Positions 1 through 13,143 of a DNA stretch of 64,000 nt are shown in pieces. The translations under genes were made by a program, and so were the position numbers. The DNA comes from Ficedula albicollis. Taxonomy: Eukaryota; Chordata; Aves; Passeriformes; Muscicapidae. Where the stretch lies: positions 24,443,036 through 24,507,035 of the forward strand of contig NC_021678.1 of assembly GCF_000247815.1 (NCBI RefSeq), given 5' to 3'. The stretch's first letter is position 1, and each line of letters begins with the position of its first letter. The notes beneath the pieces are model-generated. The model was not told the origin of the DNA. It made no database searches and saw only the letters and a list, made by a program, of their open reading frames with translations.

Positions 1-1237
1 AACATTCTGGCATCACTAAAAACCAGCTGGTTTGTACCTTAATTTTTCATTTCCTTCTGCTTATGGCTTTACCCACAGCATCAGCCTTACTGGCAATTAC
101 CCATGTGTCAGTACTGCTGTCACTGCACAGGTGTGTGTGGCTGTCACAGATGTTCCTGGGTCTGACTGTCCTTGCTGTGTGTTCAAAGGCAGAGCCCTTT
201 AAGCAGCTTCTTTGCCAGCTTGATTTTCAAATGAACCAGGTGAAAAAGGATTGTATGGTCCACTGCACCACAGCCAAGGGGAGCTGGAGCTGAGCTGGGA
301 CCATGGTTTGCCTGTCACTGCTGGAGTGATTCAAAAGGAGGGACTGGTTTTAATCCACCTTGAGGTGCCTTCAGCATGAGGTTCACAGTGCTGACAGTCA
401 CAGGTGAGAGGGTGCTCCTTGCTTTCCTCTACCCACATGATAGAGATGAAAAGGCTTAAATTCACCCAGGAATCTGGTCTCCTCTGACCACAGCTTCTCA
501 GCTGGTTTTCTTCCACAATGCAAGGACTCTCATAGAGGAATCTGTGGCAATGGAGTGCATGCATGTTCTGTGTTTTAGGGCATGAGTTTCAGTGTAGGTG
601 CAGGCTTACATGACCTGTAAACATGCCCTTATACAGTGACTCTCCTGCTGACATGCTCAACTTGCAGGCAGGATGGTTTACAGCTCTGCTTTCCTTTTTG
701 GGTAGCTAGTTTTACACAAGTGCACTTTTACATTCCAGGGTAATTTAAAGTAATATTTACTAAAAATGTGGCTTGTCCTTATGTTATCACTTCAACATAC
801 ACACATGCTCATTCACACTTTTAAAAAGAGTCCGAGGAAAATGGAATATAGGCAATCTGCTGTCTTGCTGCTATAATAAAGCATCAAAAAAGAAAAGGAA
901 AGGCCCAGCTGTTTAAATTCTGGAGTTTTCATAGCCATGGAGGAAGGATGGCAGCTCATGGGAACCAAGTGGTGGTGTCTCATACTGACCTGCTTCTTCC
1001 AAGCGCTGGGCTTGAGCCTGGCATGTGCACTTTCCATGGACTCACTGCAGGACAGCAAGGTTGGCAACTTCCTTCAGTCACATGTGCAGTACAGCATGAT
1101 GAGCGTTCTCAGAATTTTTATTTTCCTTTGGTGGGGGATTACAGGCTTGCCTCTTCTATATGGTGCCTTTTTGAAAATCACAACTTTTTTTTTTCCTTTT
1201 TGAAAATCACTTTCTTATGCAGTGCCATTGCAGCGCA

Positions 1238-1294
1238 GCATGGCAGAGTGGTTAAGATGGGAAAAGCCCTATGAAGACCATCTAGCCCTACCAC
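1238..1294 (+). repeat. CR1 LINE 3' fragment
   Basis: The motifs GTGGTTAAGATGGGAAAAG and GACCATCTAGCCCTACC follow the order and spacing of the avian CR1 3' region (usual form: a GGTTAAGGTTGGAAAAG block followed by ATCATCTAGTCCAACC). It is short and diverged. The first part also resembles a tRNA A box, but the rest of the tRNA is absent and CR1 explains the whole match. Confidence 0.6.
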
Positions 1295-4200
1295 CTAGTG
1301 TCTTTTCTTTCAAAGCACAATGCAGGTGATCTAAAAGTACAGAAAAATGGGGTTGCAAAACAGTTATGATTCCAGTATTCCTCACTACTCATCTTGTGTT
1401 TCCAGTGGGTAATGTGAGGTATAGTGTGCTCATTTTCCTTGGTCCCATTCTTTGCTAGTATGATCAGCAATCACACCCCTTTACTGTTTATTACTCTGTT
1501 CACACTCCTCTCCCATCCATCAGTATTTTCATTCATGCAGTATTTCAGAGTATTCTCAGTATTTTAGCAGCACAGGCTTTGAAAGTCAAGGATAATTTTA
1601 TCTAGATTGGCACACTGAGAGGCACCTGTTAAAAGCTAAGTCGCACCACATCTTGTAAAAATAAAATATGTGAAAGACTAGTAAGACCTTGCAAGATTGG
1701 AAAATTTTAAATGCATGTGTATTGAATGTGCATATTAGATTTAACATATATAGTATAAATATATATTTCAGTCATAAATATATGTACAGATTTTAGGAGA
1801 ATTAAATGGAAGTCCTGTATATTGTATTGCATATTTGAGAAATCTCTTCTTTCACCAGATCCTCTTCCTAGCTTCTTATTGCTTTTTGTTTGCAAATATC
1901 TAAATCAAAATGTGAACTGATCCTGGATGGAAATGTACTCATCTTATGCCTCAAGCTGGTGTCTCTTTGACAGGGAAGTTGCACATTTTGTAGGGGAGGA
2001 AAGAAATGTTTTTATTTCTTCATGCCTGTCAGTTCTTACGTAGTTTGAATCTCTAGCTCCTGGCCACCTTTAGAAGAAACATTAAATAAGCCTCAAATGA
2101 GGTAGATTTATAGGAAAATTTCAGGTGTTAATGGCATAAGACTGATGATAAATCTAATTTATTGCATGCATCTGCAATTTTACTGTGTGGTTATTACTAT
2201 TTTATTTTCCAAGTGCAAGGCTTATTTTTCATTGCCCACAGGAATCCATTTTGTTGCTATTCTGACACGTGCAAATAAGCAGACTGATGTGCCGGGAGTG
2301 CTTTGCACTCAAGAAAATTGGATAATCAGATATGACTGCAGTGTATTTTTATAGGGTATTGTTGAAAGTGGAAGCTATAAACAATTAATCCTTTTTGTGG
2401 AAGTCTGTGACTATCTGATGGAGAAGCATAATAAGTGCTTAAACAGAGTCCTGCTTAATGAAGGCACAAAACACAAGACCTGCAAACAGTCAGTTGTCTT
2501 TGTTTTTCCCCATCTCCTAAGGGGAGAGAGAATTCAAATTGCTCATAAAGTTTTATTGTCTGTAGCTGTTGTCTCTATGGCAGCTGCAGGAAGCTCTCTA
2601 ACGCAGCTGAAAATGTGAAAACAGTTTAATAAATAACTCATCTCTTGCCATTTTAATTAATTCCTGCTTTGCCTTAGCACCTCTGGAGGGAAGTGTTTTT
2701 CCAGATGCAATAGGCACCCAAAAGTTAGCCCACGGACCAGGCAGCTCCTTGTGCTTGAGGGTTTGTCTGTGCTCCAGCCCTGCCTGTCTGGGCTATGATG
2801 ATGAGGCTGCTGGACACAGCACTTTCAGACAAGCCAGAGCTCCTCTTGGCTGTGTGAACGCAGTGTTTTTTTCTCCTCTCTGTGTTTGAGTGTCAGCAGT
2901 GGAGAGCTGTGCCCGTGAGCTGGGGAAGGCAGCGTCCGCCTGCCCTCGCGGTCTGCACGGGGCATTTGGGCTGAGCACCAAGAGCAAACACCAAGTGAGA
3001 CACAGCAGGCAGATCCCACGTGAAATAGGGTGCCTGAGGGATCAGCATTGCGGGCACACCGGTCTGGATGAGGTGTTGAATCACAAAGTTGCACTGAGGC
3101 TCTGCAGGTCACTGGTGTTTCCTCAGGTCAGAGAACCTGTTGTTTTCACCTGAAGCACCTTTGCCTTAGCAGGACCTCTTGGAGGGGAAGGCATTGCCAC
3201 AGGTGTGCAGAAAGGACAAAATCCGACACATTATGTGCTGTAAGGCACTTTATATCCACAGAATGTCCACATCAGCATCAGGAGAGCCTGCTGGGTAGGA
3301 ATAAATTTAAAAGGGATTAGCCTGGCTTTTACTGCTCAGACTGAGAAAAATGGAGGCTGCTACAGAACAAGACTACCAGTGGAAAAATACATTCTGTGCT
3401 ATAAAGTTTCTTTAGTTTTGGTAAGCTGAAATATTGCTCCTAACACAGGCAAGATGGGCCACTTTACCCATACAAACTCAAGGAAATATGAAAACTCTGA
3501 CAATTGTAAGTGGTGTTTATATTATGTGTACGTTATAGTTCACATGCTGGCACTGCAAAGGTAGGCCCCTATGCTAAAAAAAAGTTTATTCACATTAAAT
3601 ATCTGCTGTGATGATTGATTGGGCTGTTGCTCTAAGGAGGCAAATGTTGCTGGTTTACACTAAGAAGTTTATCTTGCCTTTGCTATGTGTTGGAAGTGTG
3701 GAAACTAGAGTCTGGAAACAGTGGTTCCAATTAAAAAGCTTTTGACTTTCTTTTACTTCTACTAAAGGTATAAACTACTTGAATAATTGTATGCATACTG
3801 AATTTGTTACACAGCTATAGTTTGTTACAGACATTTCTAGCATGGAGAGGGCCTTAGAGAATAATCATCCACCACTAATGGAGCAGTGTATTCTTTTGAG
3901 GGACATTTCAAATAATTCCTTACGTTAGCAAAGGTTTTAGCTTTCTGATTTAAACCATTAGGATATCTATGCTGCTTTTTTAAAAATGCACTCTTAACTG
4001 ATACTTAATGCTACATATAATTGCATTTTACTTAGTTTGTCTAATATAGTTCCTTTTTTAAGATCTGTAAGTGTCTTTAAAAAAAAAGAGAGAGAATATG
4101 CTGGGAGAGGAAAATAATCTTTGTAGCTTTCTTAATATCTTTCTCAATTCAGCCAAATAGTTTAAACAGTTCAAACCTTGGGCTGTAATGCTGAGAGCTA

Positions 4201-4976
4201 ATTCCTCCTCATTCATAAAGCTATAGCTTGACAAAAAGAGTGTGTTTGGAGCTGGGAGTAAGTTTTGGATGAGAATTGAGTGATCTGGTAAAAGTATAAC
4301 ATCTGATTGTGCTAATCTTGCAATTCCAGCTATTGCAGCTGTTCCAGCTGTGGAGGCCCTTGCCCCTAAGCCTGTATGACAGATGACAGCTAAACACTGC
4401 TAGCATGGTAAAACTAAACACTGTCTCTGTGCAGTATGTCTCTGCTGGCCTGAGATAGCACTTTGTCATTTCAGTGTCTAATTGGCCTCACAGCTGCTGA
4501 ATATGCAATTTACCATACAGAGGATGTGAATTTGTTATCCCTGTAGGTGTCTGGGTTATTAAAAAAGTTTGACACCTTTAATAAAGTAAAACTGGGTTTT
4601 CCATCCATATCAGCAACAGAGCTAAAAATGAGGTTGCTCTGTAGTCCAGTATCCTCCTTTTTTTTTTTTCTTTCTTTTCCCAAGCTGCATAAGCAGAACT
4701 ATTGTTGAGTTCAGTATAGAAGTTCTTACCTTTAGCCCAATTTTGCTCTCAGTTTTGCCAGCCTAAACTTGTAGCTACCTGTGGAGTCACTCTGGTTTAC
4801 ACTGTGAGCAGAGTCTAGCTCTGAGTTTTTGCTCACTCATCCCTTCTTTTTGGCCAAACACTGAGGAGCAGAAGCTCCTCCAGACCTTGTCTGGCTTACC
4901 CTGAAGAAAACAAAACACTTTGACTGTGCTGATTTATGAAGCTCTGCTGATTCAAGCCAGAACTTCTCCTTCAGAG

Positions 4977-5066
4977 AAACATAAAATGGTTTGAGATTGA
5001 AGGGACCTTAATGATCACCTAGTTCCAATCCCACTGGCATGGGCAGGGATGCTATTCACTCAATCA
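4977..5066 (+). repeat. CR1 LINE 3' fragment
   Basis: The text AATGGTTTGAGATTGAAGGG, then ACCTTAATGATCACCTAGTT, then CCATGGGCAGGGATGC-like sequence, is the hallmark 3' region of avian CR1. Similarity fades after about 5066. The fragment is truncated on both sides and carries several substitutions, so it is an old insertion. This is one of the clearest signs that the source is a bird. Confidence 0.85.
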
Positions 5067-8000
5067 TTTTTAGTCATGCTGAGCTATTATTTCTTTTCTA
5101 AAGGTTTTCTACTTGTGCTGACTCCACTCCCAATTTTGATGCAGATTTTACATCAGCTCTGCTTGTGAAGCAGCTGATCCTGCAAGCTGCTGTGCTGTGG
5201 ACTCCTCTCTCCTACTCAAACATTTAGGAAAATCTCTATCTTGCATTCTTTCATGATGCTCTCTTAATTGCATTTTCATAAATATGTTCTTCTGACAATA
5301 ATTTTTATGTTTCCCCTGTCTTGGTGAAAATATCATACCTTGTTCTGACATGCACTAGGTAAGTGCTTCCTCCTGTTTGCTTGGAAATTATAGCAGGGTA
5401 GTGTTGGCAGAACTTTGTGACATTTATACAAAGCATTCCATGTCTATTGGCTAGAACAGAATGCCCGGTCACAAGTTTTGATTCTCAGACATTAGCATCA
5501 TTTTGATGTTAAAGGCCTTTTTTTTTTAAATTCCATTCCATCTCATATTAGATTTAGAAATTAAAATTATTTGAGATTGGTAAATTTTTGGTCTGTAGCT
5601 AGGGATAAAAGATTGATAAAACAGATTGCTAGCCACTGCCTATGTGTTTAAGGAGATGAAAATCTCTTGTGATGCATCTGGCTACCAGTGTGACCGTTCA
5701 CAGACAGTTAATTCTCTTCAGGAAAAAAAAAAAAAGTTTAATTGCTCTATCTTTTTAAGAGGATAAAGACCACTCCAGGGAAGAAGCTTTTCAAATCCAA
5801 TAATCCTATTCCCTTGCTGGTGCTGTGCCAATAAATACTGCACCACTTGCAAGGAATCATCCGAAGCTTCTAAAATCTTTAATGCAGAGTGTTCCCTCTT
5901 TGCCTGGCCAAGGCCAGAGGACCCCAATGCCTCTGAGCCCAATAGGTGTACACTTGAACCAGGAGACTGGTGACAATTTTTTCAATATGTTTCTGAAGGC
6001 ATTTGCCTTTCCTTCTCATTCTGCTGTGTTTTTCCCTGGTTGCTTTTCGTTTCTGTCTCTGGTGTTTGTGGGCAGCAGGAATCACTCTCCTGAGCTCTTC
6101 CCAGACATCAGCAATCCCAGCATGGCTTGTGTGAAAGCATCTTGTTGACAAAAACACTGGGCCTTTTGGTTTCTGCCCCTGTTTGTAGCCCTGTCTGTTC
6201 TAGATAGATCTGGTTCAATGTTTCCATACACTGGAATAACTATGCTCATGTCAGAGGTGAGCCTTGACACTGCCTGCATTTGTCAAAATGTATTTTTATT
6301 GCTTCATTCCTCACATGGCAGAGTCTTAGGATCTTGTTTATAACACCCCTTGGCCAGGTGAATGGAAATTGGCCTCATGATGGAGATGAGCTCAAGCTAG
6401 AGATAGCTGGAAAGAAAGCTGAACTAATGAGAATTCCACTGTGAAACTGCAGGGACCCACAATTTCAACTCAGCCTAATTATGCACTCAAGAGAAATACA
6501 TAGATAATTTGGTTTTGAGCCATAATCACTATTCTGACTATTTTTGTGATAATTTCTAGTGCTTCAGTTTTGGGTGTGATACCTAAAAGATCAGTGTTCC
6601 ACAAAAAACAGACAAGATATGAAAAGTCAAAGTAACAATCTGATGGTGAGGTAGAGCTAAGGGATGAAAGCTGGTGGAGGGAAAATTCAGTTGGAAGTAG
6701 AATACTCTATTTTTAAAGGTATGTAGTTTCTAGCTGGACAATTGGAACCCATTCTCAGGTGTTCAGAAAGAAGACTGCATGGGCTAGAGGGCCCAAATTC
6801 AGCAGGATAGTAAATTCCCTATCCACCTCCATGTATATGTAGTTGTATGGTATGCCAGAAATCAGGTATATGCTTGAATAAGTATGTTAATTCGCATTCC
6901 TAAAGATAGCCATGTGCTTAAGTGCTTTGCTGGATCCTTTCCTTTGCCATCTGCCTGTTACTGGGTTCTGTGCAGGGCTTGCTAGGTCAAAACCTCTGGT
7001 CTGTGGTTAATCAGTAATCAGTGGTTATGCAGGGATTAGCCCCTGTGCTTAATGGTTTTTCTGGGAAGCAAAGACTTTTAGGAAGAGGAGGAGGAAGAGA
7101 GAGAAGGACATCAGTAGGAGGGCCTGAATGCACTGTTGAAGTTGGAGGGGAAGTGGAAAAGTTGCCTCCAGGCAGCGATTGATTTTTTTGGAAAACGTGC
7201 CTGTTTTTTGTGCAGGAGGATTTAAGAAGGGGTCCAGATGCCTGAGGTAGGGAAGCAGGAAAATGCAAACATGGAAACAGGGTGAACTGCTGTCTGAAAG
7301 CAGTGGAAAGACAGGTTTGGCAAAGAGAGATCAGGTTATATTGATGGACAAGGCAAGGACAACCCAGTGACCAAGATACCATCTTTGGCTGGTTTCTTCA
7401 CTGACACACGTGGCTCGTTTTGTCTTTGTGTTGGCAATTTAAAAACCATAGGCTTTGGTTTCCTTTTTTTTTTTCCTTTTTTTTTCATTTTTCCCCCTTT
7501 ATCTGGACAGCACAGGGTGTTAGGTGTATTTGAATTACTTTGTATGGGTCACCATGAATGTCTGGCATGTTCCCTGAAGATAAGTGAGCTCTTTTATCAG
7601 GTCAAGCACATACTGCTGACAGTCTCTGTATCATAGGGATCGTGAAGATACAGGAGAAGACAACACTGGACAAAGAATCTGAGTCAGATTTGTTTCTTAC
7701 ATCCTGAACTAGATTGATGGCTCTTAGTTCTGCTCTTGATAATACCTATTCCTCTTCATGCAATGGTTCTTTCATCATATAATTAATTTATTACAGAAGT
7801 CTTTTTGCTAATAACAAATATTGACAGAACTAAGTATCAAAGGGTTTATTTGGATGAAGGTGAGCAGTCTCTATGAGGAGGCATGAGAGATACTCCTTTG
7901 ATTGTGTTTTGCAGTGGGGATTTCACACTCTTCCATCTGTGTCTGTGGAATTTGCTGCCAGATGAACTCCTGTTTATTGAGTTGGATGCTAGAATCTAAT

Positions 8001-9237
8001 CTTCCACTTAGCAGCATCTCTAGCTTGCTTGGCTGAGAAAAAACCCCAAGTAACCATCTCTAAAGTATGTACTGAGTGCAATTGTTTTTCCAGCAGAGAG
8101 TTTAGTTACAATGGGCAACCTAGAAAATTAATTCAAATTAATAGGAAACGTGACTTTAAAAAGAACTAGCTATGCTGACCTGAATAGTTGCTATGGGCAA
8201 ACATTTAGAATTTAAATAGCCTGATTCTGGTTAGCTAGATTCAGAGTGAGATCATCTGACATCTGATTTACTTTAGGAGTTTTGCTGATAACCACAAAAG
8301 TGAGGAAAAAAAATTTAACCCTTCTCTGAGACAGGCATGGGGTGAATGGTGGCCGCTGGAGAAGGCCAGGCAGCCACCTCTTATATATTTAGCTGAAGGG
8401 TGAAATTCAGCAGTGACTGCAAGGAGATTGTCAGACTGTTCTGGGTAAAGATAACTTTGCCATCTCTCCTGGAGATGTGTCACTGCTGGTTATTCTGTTC
8501 TAAGCATTGTCTGTGACGTTTTTGCAGCCAGTGGTGCCAGATGTTTGCAACTGCTGTCCCCTCCTCAGGATGTTCCTGCTGGCAGCTCTTTGACCAAGCT
8601 GTTATTTTATGGTATATTTAGTTCTTTTTTATCTTTCCTCACTGTCAGTCTCTACCAAACAATAATCATGTTTTCTTCTTTACCACAGCCTCCATATCCT
8701 CCTGTCATTCTAAAAATACTTCTGTGATGTTAAATCTTTTCCAATTATATGATGAGAATTAATTCATTCTGACACAGCCATGAAAATCTGATTCAATTCC
8801 TTTTTTTGGTATCTCAGTCACAGCCCTTGATCACAAATCAGCATGAGTCAGAATTTCCCAGGTTATTATTTTCTCAGAAAGGCTGATTGCAGCCCCATGT
8901 CCATAGTTCATATCTTTTTTCTAACTGAGGTGGAGCAGAGCAGTGGAGGCTGCAGTAATTTTGTCTGCAGACCTGTCTGCTGTTCTGGCATTTGATGCCA
9001 CCCGTGGAAAAGGTGACACCAGAGGATATCCCACAGCAGTTTTAGTGTTGCAGTTTCCCATCATTAGGGAGTTGAGTCCATGCTGGCTCTACAGTCTAAA
9101 GAAGACTACAGAATCCATGAGGATTTATTAATCTGGAAGCTTAGAGATCTTGGTTCTCAGGTAGGGAAGGGACACTGTGGCTTTATCATCATATGCCAGG
9201 ACATGAGAATTAGGTAATGAGTTTTTAAAACTATCCT

Positions 9238-9261
9238 ATCTAAGCACTATTGTGCTTAGAT
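9238..9261. repeat. Perfect short inverted repeat (10-bp arms, 4-nt loop)
   Basis: ATCTAAGCAC at 9238-9247 and GTGCTTAGAT at 9252-9261 are exact reverse complements around TATT. It lies in intronic sequence with no T-tract or neighbouring gene to suggest a function. A chance palindrome is a reasonable explanation. Confidence 0.6.
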
Positions 9262-10008
9262 CTTCTGCCAAAGCATACTGCCCTGAGATGTTTCACATAG
9301 ATGGGTTTGGAATCCTCTTGGATTCAACTATTTAAATTAGTAGCTTATCTGAAGTTACTAAAAGTACATCAGAATGAAAAATAAGGAGGAAATACTCTCT
9401 TTGGGGCCCTTATCATTAATTTATTATCTCCAATACATTTTTGTCTCTCAATGTTATGGTTAGAGGCCAGGAGTGCCTATTGATGGGTGGATTTTTGGTC
9501 TGTTTTGTTGGGTTGGGCTATGGCCAGGAGGGGTTTGAAGGCACAAAAAGACTTCCCTTTCCTTACACAGAGCCTCTGGCAGGAGGAAATCCTGCTTCCA
9601 CTTGCCTTTGTACCTCTCCTTGTGCTGTCAATGAGTAGAAGCTGCAAGGCTGCAGGAAGGAGCAGGCGAGACCCCTGAGCTGGCCCTGTGGGGGTTGTCA
9701 CTGCACAAATTCAATGTCCAGCTTGAGGGCTAAGGAAGCATTTCCATATGTTCTATTGATGGCTGCAGTTTCCTTTTGTGTTTCTCTTGGGTTCTTCAAA
9801 TAGGGCACTGGTAGCTTTAGTACTCACTTGGGGTTTTTGCTTGCTTGTTTGTTTCCTACCAAGCTCTGTGAATATTTTTTTATTTGACATGAAAAGAGAA
9901 AAACAATGCCCAAAGAGAGATAGGTCCACTATTTTTATGAGGGAAGAATATTTATCAGGATTTAATTGTGCAGAAAAATCAACCAGGCACTCCCTGCAGG
10001 AGAAAGCC

Positions 10009-10152
10009 TTTACACACTGGTGTGAGCACATCAGATCAATAACTAGTGGTTAGCAGAGAGGGTCAAAAAGCCAACCTCAGTTTACACACTGGTGTGAGCA
10101 CATCAGATCAATAACCAGTGGTTAGCAGAGAGGGTCAAAAAGCCATCCTCAG
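10009..10152. repeat. Tandem duplication, 72-bp unit x2
   Basis: A 72-bp unit beginning TTTACACACTGGTGTG occurs at 10009-10080 and again directly abutting at 10081-10152. The copies differ at about two positions (AACTAGTGG versus AACCAGTGG; GCCAACC versus GCCATCC). Each unit contains an imperfect ACACTGGTGTGAG palindrome. The near identity means a very recent event, or two alleles placed in series by the assembler. Confidence 0.95.
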
Positions 10153-10980
10153 TTCTAGTGGTAAAGGATTCAGCTCCTGATTCAGGCTTAGATTACAGGT
10201 TTTCCTGGGATATATTACGCAAGTGCCTTCACTTTGCAGGATGGAGATACTGCTTTTCTCCCTGGCAGGGGACTGTGGATTTCAACTCCTCTGAGTTTTT
10301 GGACTCCTCACAAGCTAAAGAGGGAAAGCCAAGCTGCTGCTCTGACAGAAGTGCCTCATCTTGGTTTGACTCATGTGCCTTGTGAGTGTGTTTCTGGTAG
10401 AGACTTGAGGCATTGTTTTATGATTTGATTTTATATTGTGTTGCACATGCCAAAGGCTGTGTTGGGCTGCTGCTGCCCTGCTGGACACAATGGTTATTGA
10501 AGCTTAGGTGAGTGAACTGTTTCCCCTAAAGTTTCCAAACAATTCTAGGCCTTATTGGTGAGGAGAATTAGGATAAGATGCTGGCACATGGATGGCCTTT
10601 ATGAGGTTCATCCATTGTTAATCAGGCACGTAATTTCCCTTAAGTGGCAAGATGAGATTGCTTTTGTTTTAGGTCCAATTGCATTTTCATGCTAGGAGAA
10701 GAGATGGGACCCTCTTGTCTGCCTTACTGTGAATTACTCATCTGAGAAATGAGGATGCTGTTGGTTGGAGATGCTGCCTGGGAGCTTGCTTGTGACACAG
10801 AGACACAATCAGATGCTGAATAAGCAAGAAATTATTAATTCCTCTTTCCCTTTCTCCTTTCCCTATAAGAGATGGGTTTGTTTTCACTGGAGCTTTGCCT
10901 GTGTAAAGGCTGCAGTGTGGAGCCAGTGTTTGCTGTCACACTTAACCTTTGGCATGTCAGAAAGCAGCTTATGATGGAGA

Positions 10981-11286
10981 CCAAAAGCCTTCTCTGATGG
11001 TGGTAGCTGAGCACAGAGGGGACCTGGGGGAGCCAACCAGCCCAACCTGAAAACACTGGAAAACAAACTCTTCACACACGAGACAACTGTAGGACACTGG
11101 GGGAGCCAACCAGCCCAACCTGAAAACATTGGAAAACAAACTCCTCACACACGAGACAACTGTAGGACCACCAAAAGCCTTCTCTGATGGTGGTAGCTGA
11201 GCACAGAGGGGACCTGGGGGAGCCAACCAGCCCAACCTGAAAACACTGGAAAACAAACTCTTCACACACGAGACAACTGTAGGACA
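10981..11286. repeat. Nested duplication: full, partial, full copy
   Basis: A unit starting CCAAAAGCCTTCTCTGATGG at 10981 recurs at 11171 (offset 190). Between the two full copies lies a partial copy containing only the second half: the block GGGGGAGCCAACCAGCCC occurs three times, near 11026, 11099 and 11216. The middle copy carries its own substitutions (AACATTGG versus AACACTGG; CTCCTCAC versus CTCTTCAC). The array therefore needs at least two copying events or one complex template switch. On the minus strand it creates repetitive open frames that I do not regard as genes. Confidence 0.93.
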
Positions 11287-11559
11287 CTGATTTAGTACAA
11301 CCTGATAGCTGAGTTTCAAATGCCTTATAATGGAGAACAAATCACTATACTCCTAGCTAAAAACAGAGTGATAGCATAATAAACATAACCCTATTGAACT
11401 CCCAGAAGCATAAATCACTTATAAATCAAAAGAACTATTTAAAAAATACTTATGATTCACTGCTGAACTTTGTTTTACAGTCTGAAAAATGCTGTGCTTT
11501 GCTTTCATAAAGTCATTTCCCTTAATTGAAGTTGTTGCAATTAGAGGGAGTGGTAATGA

Positions 11560-12100
11560 GCCAGAAGGCAGCTGAGTGATGTTGCCTTTTGCGGATCTCT
11601 ACCGCTGCCATTTTCATAGCATGAATAGCGATGCTTGGTGCTGGCAGAGAAGCTCCTGTGGATCAGCGCTCCAGAAATTGGAAATGTTGTGTTTTGTAAT
11701 ACACCCCCACTCCCCTAAACCTACCGTGTTGTTGAATTCCATCCACTTAAAACAGAGCCTACGTTTAACAATAATTTAAATCATTATCCTGCCTGTCAGC
11801 TCGGAGTTAAGGGGCTATGCGACTGCGATTCTCTGTTTAGAAACTGCCTGGAATAATAACTTTCAGATGTCTCAAATATGCACCACTTATCTATAACATC
11901 TAAATACAAATGTCTCCCTGCTGAGCAAGCCCAACACTGTTTACCTATCGTGTCCAAACCATTCCAGAAGGTTTGCTTGGCGTGGAGCGGAAGGCTCTAT
12001 ATCCGCGGCTCCGACAGCACTGTCAGTGTAATGTTTTTCAACTCCTCCTCACCCTTAGGTGATTGCAAAGAAAGAAATAGCCTGAGGCTGGGAGTGACAG
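11560..12100. other. Candidate conserved non-coding block next to the CpG-rich patch
   Basis: This stretch contains scattered CpGs (for example TGCGGATCTCTACCGCTGCC near 11590 and CTATATCCGCGGCTCCGAC near 11997) and homeobox-like AATTTAAATCATTA text near 11773, in an otherwise CpG-poor intron. I see no sustained open frame with family similarity. Retained CpGs and AT-rich motif clusters are typical of regulatory elements, but without an alignment this is only a suggestion. Confidence 0.25.
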
Positions 12101-12104
12101 TGAA

Positions 12105-12380
12105 GAATGTCCCTGCGTGTGTGCGCTGGGAGCAGCCCCGCGCTGCCCGGCCGGGACGGTGCTCACCCGCTGGGTCCCTCCAGCTGCTCTGAGACCATCC
12201 AAATGCTGCATCCCGCACGCACAGCCCAGGCGCCGTCGCCAGCTTGGGGGCCCCGGGTCGCTGTCCCCGTGCAGCCCTCGGGGGACCTGCCAGGTCTCAG
12301 TGACCACCGGGCTCCGCAGTTGGCTTGTGCCGTGTGCCGCAGCCGGGTGGCCCCGCTGCCGCGCTGGCTGTGAGTGTCAG
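12105..12380. promoter_or_regulatory. Intronic CpG-rich patch; possible internal promoter or enhancer
   Basis: From about 12105 to 12380 the base composition jumps to GC-rich with many CpGs (GCCCCGCGCTGCCCGGCCGG near 12136; CAGGCGCCGTCGCC near 12228; GCCGCAGCCGGGTGG near 12336). Open frames exist on both strands, as expected for any GC-rich stretch, and none looks like a known protein. A small CpG island inside a large intron can mark an alternative promoter or a non-coding RNA start. A GT that could serve as a donor follows at GCTGTGAGTG near 12367. No TATA or initiator can be defended. Confidence 0.3.
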
Positions 12381-12632
12381 CGTGTTCCTCCTGGGGTGAT
12401 GGGCTGTGCTCTGGGGCTGCCTCAGCAGCTCTTGAGCTGGGAAAACTGAAAAATCTTCCTGGCTTAATTTCGAGGAGCCCTTGGGACTTTTGTGGGCTCT
12501 GCCATAGGTGTGGAGTGTTTCATGCCACCCACCCGGAAAGAGTGGCAAAGGCTTCTGCACAATGCTCTGCAACCTAATAGGGTACACCTCATGGCTTTCA
12601 AATTTCCTAATACATCCTGGAGAGCCCCACAT

Positions 12633-13143
12633 AGTGCTTGGGCTTTGTTTGCCTTGGGCACACAGAGCAGCACCCTTAGCTGGTGTGCCTGTCCTGATGC
12701 AGTGAAAGAAGGTTAAATAAGGAGAAATGAGAAGCTTTAAATGCATCTTTGCATCATCTTTGGTCCCTAGGTGAAGACTGAGTCACAGCTCTTGTTCATA
12801 TATCAGGTCTATGATATTGACATTCTTTCTGGGGCTCTAACGTCTTTGCTCTCAGTTAACTCCTGCTTTAATTGTGTCCAGCCCCTGCAGCAAGTGCTTG
12901 GGCTTTGTTTGCCTTGGGCACACAGAGCAGCACCCTTAGCTGGTGTGCCTGTCCTGATGCAGTGAAAGAAGGTTAAATAAGGAGAAATGAGAAGCTTTAA
13001 ATGCATCTTTGCATCATCTTTGGTCCCTAGGTGAAGACTGAGTCACAGCTCTTGTTCATATATCAGGTCTATGATATTGACATTCTTTCTGGGGCTCTAA
13101 CGTCTTTGCTCTCAGTTAACTCCTGCTTTAATTGTGTCCAGCC
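12633..13143. repeat. Tandem duplication, 260-bp unit x2
   Basis: The unit beginning AGTGCTTGGGCTTTG at 12633 repeats at 12893 and runs to about 13143. I see no substitution between the copies until they part at GCCCCTGC versus GCCCTGCT. The unit contains no gene. Confidence 0.96.

Noticed and set aside
1238..1294. tRNA-like A box (GGCAGAGTGGTTAAGATGG)
   Set aside because: No anticodon arm, B box or acceptor stem follows at the right spacing, and the whole stretch fits a CR1 3' fragment.
10884..11340. Minus-strand open frames with an internally repeated peptide
   Set aside because: The repetition comes from the nested DNA duplication, and the frames differ between copies, which is not expected of a real repeat protein.
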